A stretch of 7,195 nucleotides of DNA from JBBDMX01 sp038241095 (GTDB lineage: Bacteria; Planctomycetota; Phycisphaerae; Phycisphaerales; Phycisphaeraceae). The first letter of the stretch is position 1, and each line of letters opens with the position of its first letter. Shown here piece after piece: positions 1 through 5,821 of the stretch. The translations under genes and the position numbers were made by a program. The stretch is from positions 1 to 7,195 of the forward strand of contig JBBRGB010000186.1 of the NCBI GenBank assembly GCA_038241095.1, read 5' to 3'. The notes under the pieces are model-generated. The model had not been told where the DNA came from, ran no database searches, and was given only the letters and a program-made list of their open reading frames with translations.

Positions 1-875
1 GGCTTCAAGAGTTGGTGAATGCCCTCAATGGCTGATCGGTAGTCATAAATGACATTGAGGGTCTGGGTGCAAACAAAACAATCTACGTACTCGCTCGGGA
101 GCGAGGGCGGGTCGGTCAAATTGCCGATCAGGGCGCCGATGAACTCCGCAAAGGCGCGCAGCGTCATCGCCATCACGCCGCGTTCCCCACGCACAGGCAA
201 CACAAACACCAAGTCATCGGCGGGAATGTAAAACCCAGCCCGCACCCGCACCCGCCCCCGGCCTGCAGCCAGCGAAGTCTCGCTCAACTCCGCCGCCGAC
301 AGCGACGAAGCCGGCGGCAGCAAGGTCAACTTGGCACGCAAGGCCGAATCGTAAGCCTCGAAGGCCGCCGCCTGCCCATCCGCCACCACCGCGATACGCT
401 TGGTGCGGGCATCGAGTAATGCTTTTCGTTGCAGGTTTGACAGCGCCCGTTTGCGACGACTCAACCATGCCGACACACGAGCCGACATGCTGCCGTCATA
501 GCGCAACGGACCAGCCCACGGATGCACCACATCAGCCGGGATCAAGGTGCTCGTCGAGAGCGTCGCTTCCGGTTCCAGGCGTTGCGCCTCGGCCCCCACC
601 CAAGCCACAAACCGTATCAGTTGCGCGATTCCACCGCGGTATTCGTCGTGACCTTCCCCCTTGGTCCGCGTGGCGGGCATGATGTGCAGATTCAACCCTT
701 GGGGCAACAGTTCCGGCTCATCACATCGGGCCGTGAGCAGATGCGTTTGGTGCCCTCGCCGCGTCAACTCCCGCAACACCGCCAGATGCCAGCGCTGCGG
801 CCCAGCATCCCCGCCGCGACGCCCCGCCCCACCGGCCACCGGATCACAACGCTCCAGAATCATCACCAGTTTCAT
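1..875 (-). CDS. Glycosyltransferase, GT4/WaaG-like, N-terminal part (3' end beyond the window)
   Basis: This frame is open from the start codon at 875 to the left edge, 291 codons without a stop, so the C-terminal part is missing. The protein begins MKLVMILERCDP (residues 1-12), followed by a Gly-rich stretch and RWHLAVLRELTRRGHQTHLL (28-47). That is the usual N-terminal Rossmann half of GT4 glycosyltransferases such as the lipopolysaccharide enzymes: first strand, glycine loop, then a helix ending in RRGHQ. Residues 131-190 (helix rich in K/R, then RIAVVADGQAAAFEAY) correspond to the end of the acceptor domain, and residues 204-250 (RGRVRVRAGFYIPADDLVFV...) to the entry into the donor-binding domain. 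The donor-site EX7E motif would lie outside the window. A probable role is sugar transfer to a cell-surface glycan in the cytoplasm; the substrate cannot be told. Residues 15-27 are unusually rich in G and R. An in-frame stop at about 911 limits the start; ATG at 878 and GTG at 881 are alternatives. Family assignment is by motif memory and is moderately sure. Confidence 0.72.
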   Translation of the reverse strand, partial: MKLVMILERCDPVAGGAGRRGGDAGPQRWHLAVLRELTRRGHQTHLLTARCDEPELLPQGLNLHIMPATRTKGEGHDEYRGGIAQLIRFVAWVGAEAQRLEPEATLSTSTLIPADVVHPWAGPLRYDGSMSARVSAWLSRRKRALSNLQRKALLDARTKRIAVVADGQAAAFEAYDSALRAKLTLLPPASSLSAAELSETSLAAGRGRVRVRAGFYIPADDLVFVLPVRGERGVMAMTLRAFAEFIGALIGNLTDPPSLPSEYVDCFVCTQTLNVIYDYRSAIEGIHQLLK

Positions 876-919
876 CATCACCGCCAACGCATTTGGAATT
901 GTTCACAGGCGTCCGCCAC

Positions 920-955
920 GAGCCACGCACAAAGAGCCGCGCACGCAGTAAGCGG
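920..955 (+). repeat. Dispersed GAGCC...GTAAGCGG repeat, one full copy with a truncated copy in front
   Basis: A full 22-nt copy lies at 934-955 (begins GAGCCGCGCACG, ends AGTAAGCGG). It differs by one base from the copy at 3259-3282. Just before it, 920-934 holds the first 15 bases of a second copy (GAGCCACGCAC then AAAG), so the two are tandem and overlap by about one base. The copies lie between the stop of the DUF4130 gene and the start of the glycosyltransferase gene. Confidence 0.75.
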
Positions 956-982
956 ATTCCGCGACTTGCCACAAGGTTTTCG

Positions 983-1006
983 CCCACTCCCGCACGATCG
1001 CGGCTC
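983..1006 (-). repeat. Divergent inverted copy of the GAGCC repeat
   Basis: Read on the minus strand from 1006, this begins GAGCCGCGATCGTG and ends GGAGTGGG. It shares the first eight bases and the overall plan of the copy at 934-955 but diverges in the middle. It faces that copy across 27 bp, giving a convergent pair. The remainder of the gap (876-919 and 1007-1048) shows no further gene or clear signal. Confidence 0.5.
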
Positions 1007-1048
1007 ACTGGGACGCAATTTTGTTTCAAATCCGCCGCCCCCGCAACT

Positions 1049-1840
1049 TCAATCACCCTTGGCCGGTTTGTTTGTCGTCTCCCCCAATAGGCCCGCGATG
1101 TCTTGTGCTTCTGGCAGATTCTTCCAATATCGCCGGGGCATGTTCCGCGTCATGCAGCGCTCGTTGACCCGCGCGGGGTTGAACGTACCGCGATAATACG
1201 TCCGCCAAAGCTCTTCGACGGCATCCGCATCCGGCGCATCGGTCACCTTGGCACCGGGGCTGAATGTCAGGCGCTTGAGTTCCCAATGGGCACAGCGGTC
1301 GGGCGTCAGGATCGACCAACACACCTCATCCATGCGCTGTATGAAAGCGGGGGCGGTCATCTCCACCACATCATGCTCCGGCTGATACCAGGCGACCCAA
1401 TGCGAGGCCGCCTCGGTCTTGACTTCCCGAAAGCGAACAAAGGCTTTCATCTTGTGGCACTCCCGTCCAACCTGCTTTCTCAAGTCCTCCAAGAGGTGGA
1501 TGTCGGGATCGACGCCGATGTTCATCAGGCAACGCTCCCCGGCGTCAATCCGCCAGAGCACGCGATAGAGCAAAGCCCAGCGTTGCGGGTCACGGTGATG
1601 CGACGCCATCCAAGCCGCGTCCAAAAAGACTCGCGGAACCGTCGACGGTTTGGTCGGCTCAGTGCGATTGGCAATCCTTGCCGGTGGTGCCTCGCTGGCC
1701 GCGCCAAGTCCGTCCAACATGGGTTGCGACGCATCATTGGGCTGCCAGAGCACTTGGCCTGGTTCCATCTTTTGCTGAAGTAGTCGCCGTGCCTCGGCAC
1801 GCCAGGCGGTGAAGGTCGGTTCAAATCGGACCAAGATCAT
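1049..1840 (-). CDS. DUF4130 family protein (TIGR03915-like), partner of the radical SAM protein, lacking a UDG domain
   Basis: This 263-residue protein is recognised as a DUF4130 / 'probable DNA metabolism' protein. The conserved blocks are visible: DPQRWALLYRVLWR (84-97), then GRECHKMKAFVRFREV (125-140), WYQPEHDVVE (151-160), WSILTPDRCAHW (175-186) and, at 219-244, the signature that runs from TFNPAR to MPRRYWKNLPE. No enzymatic activity is established for the family. A DNA-repair or nucleic-acid role is inferred from its linkage with a radical SAM protein and from fusions to UdgX-type uracil-DNA glycosylase. The N-terminal start (RFEPTFTAWRAEARRLL) and the SILTPDxxAHW block resemble the form I know from UdgX fusions, but here the protein ends 19 residues after the signature and no glycosylase domain follows. 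Residues 32-68 look like a low-complexity linker. Its ATG shares the A of the upstream TGA (TGATG), so translation is probably coupled to the radical SAM gene. Family call is confident; function is not. Confidence 0.88.
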   Translation of the reverse strand: MILVRFEPTFTAWRAEARRLLQQKMEPGQVLWQPNDASQPMLDGLGAASEAPPARIANRTEPTKPSTVPRVFLDAAWMASHHRDPQRWALLYRVLWRIDAGERCLMNIGVDPDIHLLEDLRKQVGRECHKMKAFVRFREVKTEAASHWVAWYQPEHDVVEMTAPAFIQRMDEVCWSILTPDRCAHWELKRLTFSPGAKVTDAPDADAVEELWRTYYRGTFNPARVNERCMTRNMPRRYWKNLPEAQDIAGLLGETTNKPAKGD

Positions 1841-3090
1841 CAGACTTCTCCCACCAAGGCCGAACGCGAGGCGGCGAAGAGTTCCAACTGGCTATGCAAA
1901 GGCGCGACCCGGCCCCGCAGATCGAGACGATCGATAGCCTTGACCGCCGGGTTGTGGTCGGCGGTGATGACAAACGGCCCAACCTTGCGCAGCGACACCC
2001 GCAACACGCGCAAGTCCTCCAGCCGTAGACTTCGATAACGACGAATCGCCAGAATCCGCAGCACATTGCGCACCCCTAGCCCCGGCACGCGCAGCAACTG
2101 CCCCCGTGAGGCGCGGTTGACATCCACGGGGAACTCCGCCCTGTGCCGCAACGCCCACGCCAGCTTGGGGTCGCATTCCAAATCAAGCGCCGGTTGATCG
2201 AGCGTGGTGAGTTCCCCCGCCTCAAAACCGTAAAACCGCATCAACCAGTCTGCTTGGTAAAGCCGATGCTCGCGCAACAGCGGCGGGGCTTGGCCCGGCA
2301 AGCGCACGTCGCCATGCGGAATGGGGCTGAAGGCCGAGTAATAAACACGGCGAAGCTGATGCTTCTGATAAAGGCCAGTGGCGGTGGCAAGCAGCAGGCG
2401 ATCCGACGCGGGCGTGGCCCCGACGATCAGTTGCGTGCTCTGCCCGCCGGGCGCAAAGGGCGGTGCGGCCTTGGACTTGGCACGCTCCGTTTTCGACTCC
2501 GCCACCCGCGCCGCAATCGTCGCCATCGACGACTCAATCCCCGCGTGCGTCTTGCCCGGTGCCAGGGCGTCCAAATCTTCCTGCGTGGGCAGTTCGATGT
2601 TGGCACTTAAGCGATCCGCGTACCGCCCCGCTTTCTCCAACAACTCGTCACTGACACCAGGCACAGCCTTGAGGTGGATGTAGCCGTTGAAGCGATGATC
2701 CTCACGCAGCGACCGCGCCACCTCGGCCATTTGCTCCATGGTGTAGTCGGCGTTCTGAATGACGCCCGAACTCAGGAACAAACCGTCGATGTAATTGCGA
2801 CGGTGAAAGTCCAAGGTCAGCCCCACCACTTCCGCGGCGGTGAAGCGGGCCCGTGGCGTATCGTTGCCAACACGGTTGACGCAATACTTGCAATCGAAAA
2901 TGCAGTGATTGGTCAGCAGCACTTTGAGCAGAGTGATGCAGCGACCATCGGGCGTGTAGCTGTGACAGACACCCGCCCCGCCACCGGTGACTTGACGCCC
3001 ATCGCCAGAACGCTTGGAACCGCTGGCGGCGCAGGAGGCGTCGTACTTGGCGGCATCGGCCAGAATGGAAAGTTTGACGTCCAGGTCCAT
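1840..3090 (-). CDS. Radical SAM protein linked to DUF4130/UDG (TIGR03916-like), putative DNA modification/repair
   Basis: This 416-residue protein has the radical SAM cluster motif CIFDCKYC (Cys63, Cys67, Cys70), which would bind a 4Fe-4S cluster and cleave S-adenosylmethionine. Further family marks are ILADAAKYDASC (9-20), VCHSYTPDGRC (41-51, with Cys42 and Cys51), GLFLSSGVIQNADYTMEQ (about 101-118), FNGYIHLKAVPG, SANIELPTQE and a QSTQLIVGATP block. Residues about 322-368 form a helix-hairpin-helix region (VNRASRGQLLRVPGLGVRNV), typical of non-specific DNA contact. The substrate of this family is unknown; a DNA modification or repair role is inferred from the HhH and from its partner. The frame stays open upstream to a TTG at 3207, but that extension is made of intergenic repeat and promoter sequence. 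AAAGGA at 3100-3105 lies nine bases before the ATG at 3090, which also gives the family's usual N-terminus. ATG at 3099 is the alternative, but it sits directly against the AAAGGA. The stop overlaps the start of the DUF4130 gene. Confidence 0.9.
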   Translation of the reverse strand: MDLDVKLSILADAAKYDASCAASGSKRSGDGRQVTGGGAGVCHSYTPDGRCITLLKVLLTNHCIFDCKYCVNRVGNDTPRARFTAAEVVGLTLDFHRRNYIDGLFLSSGVIQNADYTMEQMAEVARSLREDHRFNGYIHLKAVPGVSDELLEKAGRYADRLSANIELPTQEDLDALAPGKTHAGIESSMATIAARVAESKTERAKSKAAPPFAPGGQSTQLIVGATPASDRLLLATATGLYQKHQLRRVYYSAFSPIPHGDVRLPGQAPPLLREHRLYQADWLMRFYGFEAGELTTLDQPALDLECDPKLAWALRHRAEFPVDVNRASRGQLLRVPGLGVRNVLRILAIRRYRSLRLEDLRVLRVSLRKVGPFVITADHNPAVKAIDRLDLRGRVAPLHSQLELFAASRSALVGEV

Positions 3091-3099
3091 ACCGTACAT

Positions 3100-3105
3100 T
3101 CCTTT
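3100..3105 (-). promoter_or_regulatory. Ribosome binding site of the radical SAM gene (decides the start)
   Basis: AAAGGA on the minus strand lies nine bases before the ATG at 3090 and zero bases before the ATG at 3099. The spacing favours 3090 as the true start. Confidence 0.6.
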
Positions 3106-3112
3106 AACAGAA

Positions 3113-3141
3113 ATGATACGGCCTACCGCCCGCCCCGCCAA
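3113..3141 (-). promoter_or_regulatory. Candidate sigma70-type promoter for the radical SAM-DUF4130 pair
   Basis: On the minus strand TTGGCG (3141-3136) is followed after exactly 17 bp by TATCAT (3118-3113). These match the sigma70 consensus at 4/6 and 5/6 positions. Transcription would start near 3106, just ahead of the AAAGGA site, giving a very short leader. The position, between the inverted repeat pair and the gene, fits a separate transcription unit. A match of this quality can arise by chance. Confidence 0.4.
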
Positions 3142-3173
3142 ATCCACCCGCGCTGTAACGGATCGCCACCGCA

Positions 3174-3197
3174 ATGAGCCACGCACGAAGTAAGCGG
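3174..3197 (+). repeat. Inverted repeat, left arm (GAGCC...GTAAGCGG family)
   Basis: This 24-nt arm begins ATGAGCCACGCACG and ends AGTAAGCGG. It matches the reverse complement of 3259-3282 at 23 of 24 positions, the one difference being A against G at its eighth base. It lies between the desulfurase-like gene and the radical SAM gene, upstream of the latter's candidate promoter. Confidence 0.85.
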
Positions 3198-3258
3198 TGC
3201 CTTGCAAGCCACGACCATGAGTTGGCGGGTGACACGCCGGTCAATGAGGGCAAAAACT

Positions 3259-3282
3259 CCGCTTACTTCGTGCGCGGCTCAT
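3259..3282 (-). repeat. Inverted repeat, right arm (GAGCC...GTAAGCGG family)
   Basis: Facing copy of 3174-3197, with 61 bp between the arms. The enclosed segment includes GGCG-N7-CGCC at about 3225-3239, a possible small hairpin of its own. The right arm begins 44 bp past the stop codon of the desulfurase-like gene, so a transcript of that gene could fold a long stem here. No target-site duplication is obvious outside the arms and no ORF lies between them. Confidence 0.85.
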
Positions 3283-3325
3283 GCCTGACTTACTTGCAAA
3301 TGCACATGCGTTTGCCCCGCCTCGT

Positions 3326-4603
3326 TCACCCCGCGATCTGGTCCAAGGCGTCGATGAGGGTGGCCAGTTGGGCCTCAGTGTTAAACGGGCCGGGGCTGAT
3401 GCGCAGGGCACCGCTGGGGAAGGTTCCCAGGTGGCGGTGCATGTATGGCGAGCAGTGCAGGCCGGGGCGGGCGGCGATGTCGAAGTTGCCATCGAGGATG
3501 GAGCCGGCGTCGGAAGGTTCGTAACCCTGAATGTTCAACACCAAGGTGCCCACGCGGCGAGAGGCGTCGGGTGAGCCGTAGAGCGTGAAACGGGGGTCAT
3601 TGCCGAAGCGCTCGATCAAGGCCGCGACCATCGCCTGCTCGTGGGCCATGGTCTTTTCCATCGGGTGGGCGTTGATGAAATCCAAGGCCGCGTTAAGCCC
3701 GGCGAGGCCCACGGTGTTGGGCGTGCCACCCTCTAGGTAGTAGGGATACAACGGCGGCATGGTGGGCGTGGCGCTGTCACCTCCGGTGCCCCCTTCGCGC
3801 CAAGGACGCATCGGGGCACGACCCGTCGCCACGCCAGCCTGCTGCTGGCGCGTGATGCGGCGATCCATGTGCCCCGGCTCATGCGTCGCGGCCACCGCCT
3901 CGGCCGGCTCGGGACAGCGCGGCCCGACATACAGCCCGCCCGTGCCCGTCGGCCCCAAGAGCGACTTGTGCCCCGGAAAGGCCAGCAAATCAATGTGCAT
4001 CTTCTGAATCGAAATCGGTACCACCCCGGCGGTCTGGGCGGCATCGAGGCAGAAAAGCACATCGTGCTTGCGGGCGATGGCACCGATGGCCGCGGCGTCC
4101 TGAATCGTGCCCAGCACGTTGGAGGCGTGGGTCATCACGATCAACACCGTGGCGGGCGTGAGGGCGGCTTCGATGGCGGCGGGATCGACAAAGCCCAAGT
4201 CGTCGCAGGCCACGCGGGTTAGAGCGATCTCCCCCGCCATCGCCAGCGATTGCAGCGGACGACTCACGGAATTGTGCTCTAAAACCGTCGTGATGACATG
4301 CGGCTTGACGACCCCGCCCCCCCCGTCTCCCACCGTCGGTTCCGCAGCCCCCAGCACGCCCTTGATGGCCATGTTCAGGGCATCGGTGCCGTTCATGGCG
4401 AAGATCATGCGTTCGTGGCTCTGGCCGTCGAAAAGCCGGGTGAGTTTCAGGCGCACGTCATCAAGCATCCGTTCGGCGGCCACGGCCATGCGATGCCCCG
4501 CCCGGCCGGGGTTGGCGGCGTCGGTCGCCAGAAAATGCGACATGGCGACGGCGACCTCCGGCGGCTTGGGAAAACTCGTGGCGGCATTGTCAAAGTAAAT
4601 CAT
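3326..4603 (-). CDS. PLP-dependent cysteine desulfurase-like protein (class V aminotransferase fold) with an internal insertion
   Basis: A 425-residue cytosolic fold-type I PLP enzyme of the cysteine desulfurase family (TIGR01977-like). The N-terminus MIYFDNAATSFPKP (1-14) is diagnostic. EHN (109-111) gives the ring-stacking His110. CLDAAQTAG (185-193) gives Asp187 and Gln190. FPGHKSLLGPTGTGGLYV (209-226) gives the PLP-binding Lys213. LEGGTPNT lies at 290-297. ARPGLHCSPYMHRHLGTF (378-395) gives the probable catalytic Cys384, and RISPGPFNT (401-409) follows. With the Lys and Cys intact it should release sulfur from cysteine; selenocysteine or another substrate is possible. The family is usually about 380 residues. 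The extra length is mainly around residues 228-263, between GLYV and PWREGGTGGD, plus a Gly-rich stretch at 88-98. The start ATG at 4603 has AGGA (4611-4614) seven bases ahead. No SufE, IscU or other Fe-S assembly gene lies beside it, so the sulfur acceptor is unknown. It may be co-transcribed with the DUF1232 gene 86 bp upstream. Confidence 0.92.
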   Translation of the reverse strand: MIYFDNAATSFPKPPEVAVAMSHFLATDAANPGRAGHRMAVAAERMLDDVRLKLTRLFDGQSHERMIFAMNGTDALNMAIKGVLGAAEPTVGDGGGGVVKPHVITTVLEHNSVSRPLQSLAMAGEIALTRVACDDLGFVDPAAIEAALTPATVLIVMTHASNVLGTIQDAAAIGAIARKHDVLFCLDAAQTAGVVPISIQKMHIDLLAFPGHKSLLGPTGTGGLYVGPRCPEPAEAVAATHEPGHMDRRITRQQQAGVATGRAPMRPWREGGTGGDSATPTMPPLYPYYLEGGTPNTVGLAGLNAALDFINAHPMEKTMAHEQAMVAALIERFGNDPRFTLYGSPDASRRVGTLVLNIQGYEPSDAGSILDGNFDIAARPGLHCSPYMHRHLGTFPSGALRISPGPFNTEAQLATLIDALDQIAG

Positions 4604-4620
4604 GGCAACATCCTAACGCC

Positions 4621-4645
4621 TGCCTGCCGTGGGCAGACCCGCGGG
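4621..4645. other. Small palindromes in the 86-bp gap before the desulfurase-like gene
   Basis: CTGCC-GTG-GGCAG (4624-4636) is a perfect 5-bp stem with a 3-base loop, followed by the 8-bp palindrome CCCGCGGG (4638-4645). There is no T-run on either strand, so it is not a classical terminator. It differs from the GAGCC repeats elsewhere in the window. It may be a processing or attenuation hairpin, or a degenerate repeat. Confidence 0.35.
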
Positions 4646-4689
4646 CAACGGAATGAATCGTGCCGCCCATCGCCTCATCCGGTGGAGCT

Positions 4690-4986
4690 TCAATGAGGCT
4701 GATCGTCGCCAACGCCACCCGCCGCGGCGCGGCACTCGGCCAGCACATCCCGCGGCACGAACCGCAACCCCAAGGCGACAAGCCCCGGAACGATGAGCAG
4801 GTCATCGAGGTGGCCGATGAGGGGAATGAAGTCGGGGATCAGATCGATGGGCATCAGTGCGTAGGCCACCGCCGCCGCCAAGCACCATTTGGAAAACCGT
4901 GGCGTGCGCGGATGGCGGGCCACGAGACGCCAGACCCGCAATTCTTTTTCCACGGCGCGGGCGAATTGAATCAGGGATCGCTTCAT
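4690..4986 (-). CDS. DUF1232 / YkvA-like small membrane protein
   Basis: A 98-residue protein with an almost complete DUF1232 core at 26-87: PRTPRFSKWCLAAAVAYALM (26-45), then PIDLIPDFIP (46-55), GHLDDLLIVPGLVALGLRFV and PRDVLAECRA. The two hydrophobic stretches (about 34-55 and 62-77) around the invariant PIDLIPDFIP suggest a short membrane hairpin. The molecular function of this widespread family is unknown. The ATG lies only seven bases after the stop of the ABC permease gene and has no strong Shine-Dalgarno sequence, so it is probably translated by coupling or reinitiation within the same operon. The C-terminal tail (GGVGDDQPH) is not part of the domain. Confidence 0.9.
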   Translation of the reverse strand: MKRSLIQFARAVEKELRVWRLVARHPRTPRFSKWCLAAAVAYALMPIDLIPDFIPLIGHLDDLLIVPGLVALGLRFVPRDVLAECRAAAGGVGDDQPH

Positions 4987-4993
4987 TGTCGCT

Positions 4994-5797
4994 TCACGCC
5001 CCCATCGCCGAGTAGTGCTTCAAACCCCGCCGCCATAGCCAACGGTTTAGCAGAGCGAAGAAGCAGGTCCAGGCGATCATCACCGCGAAGCCTTGGACGG
5101 GCGGGATGTGCCATTGGTCATCACCGATGCCCATCGCCAATTGCGCGGGGAAATAGAGCATGTAGGGGAAGGGCGTCCAGAGGGCGATTTCGCGCGCCAG
5201 GGGCGGGTACTGGTTGAGCGGCGCAAGCATCCCGGAGAGAAAGAGGTAGGGCAGAAAGAGGAGTTGTTCCAAGGCCCCGGCGCGTTCGAGCCAGAAGCAG
5301 AGCATGGCCAGGGAATACTGGAGCAGAAAGCGCATGGCGAACGCCAGCCAGACCGCCAGCAGTGCCAAGCCCAAGTTGCGCCAGCCGGGCCACCACAGGG
5401 CCTCGGGGTAAAGAAAGAAAAAGACCGCCACCAGCCCCAGGCCAAAGGGCACGCGAATGACCTGATCCGCGGCGTGCTGGGCAAGGAAGCGCCAGATGAC
5501 ATCGATGGGGTGCAAGAGGAGCGGTGAAAGCCGGCCGGTGATGACGTGGTACTCGAACTCCCAGATGACCCAGACCGTGGCCATCTGCCGGGCGATGAAC
5601 ACGGCGATGAAATAGCGCTGCACCTCGACCCGCGAAAACGCCAAGGCACGTCCGGTGGCGTCGGCGGCCTCCATCCAGATGCCCATCATCACAAACGGCA
5701 TCAGCCCCGCCAAGGCCCACAGGAACAGCTCGGCACGATAGGCGCTCATGTAGGCGAAGTAGGCGGAGAAAAGGGCACGGGCCTTGCGGGCGATCAT
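4994..5797 (-). CDS. ABC-2 type transporter permease (PF06182-like), without an ATPase nearby
   Basis: A 267-residue polytopic inner-membrane protein. Hydrophobic segments are seen at about 24-42, 61-80, 113-131, 141-170 (long, perhaps two), 176-194 and 235-254. After the second segment comes GRLSPLLLHPID (88-99), the cytosolic loop typical of the ABC2_membrane_6 family (compare 'G.L...LL.P'), and the length fits that family. Such proteins form the membrane channel of ABC exporters, usually as a pair of different permeases with one ATPase. Neither the ATPase nor a second permease is in this window, and the substrate is unknown. The start at ATG 5797 is chosen because AAGGGG (5804-5809) lies six bases ahead. 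A TTG at 5818 would add seven residues that run through that site. It lies 24 bp after the aminopeptidase stop and 7 bp before the DUF1232 gene, so an operon is likely. Confidence 0.85.
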   Translation of the reverse strand: MIARKARALFSAYFAYMSAYRAELFLWALAGLMPFVMMGIWMEAADATGRALAFSRVEVQRYFIAVFIARQMATVWVIWEFEYHVITGRLSPLLLHPIDVIWRFLAQHAADQVIRVPFGLGLVAVFFFLYPEALWWPGWRNLGLALLAVWLAFAMRFLLQYSLAMLCFWLERAGALEQLLFLPYLFLSGMLAPLNQYPPLAREIALWTPFPYMLYFPAQLAMGIGDDQWHIPPVQGFAVMIAWTCFFALLNRWLWRRGLKHYSAMGA

Positions 5798-5821
5798 CTG
5801 ACACCCCTTGCCTGGCAAGAC

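Noticed and set aside
920..1006. Possible CRISPR-like array
   Set aside because: The copies vary in sequence, orientation and spacing, there are no regular spacers, and no cas genes are present.
522..1196. Plus-strand open frame (224 codons) across the glycosyltransferase and the gap
   Set aside because: It is rich in R, P, H and Q without domain motifs, and it crosses the repeat cluster and two minus-strand genes.
1103..1783. Plus-strand open frame (226 codons) opposite the DUF4130 gene
   Set aside because: It is the antisense shadow of a gene with strong family motifs, and no ribosome binding site or domain was recognised.
4621..4645. Rho-independent terminator before the desulfurase-like gene
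   Set aside because: The stem is only 5 bp and no T-run follows on the minus strand, so it was kept only as an unassigned palindrome.
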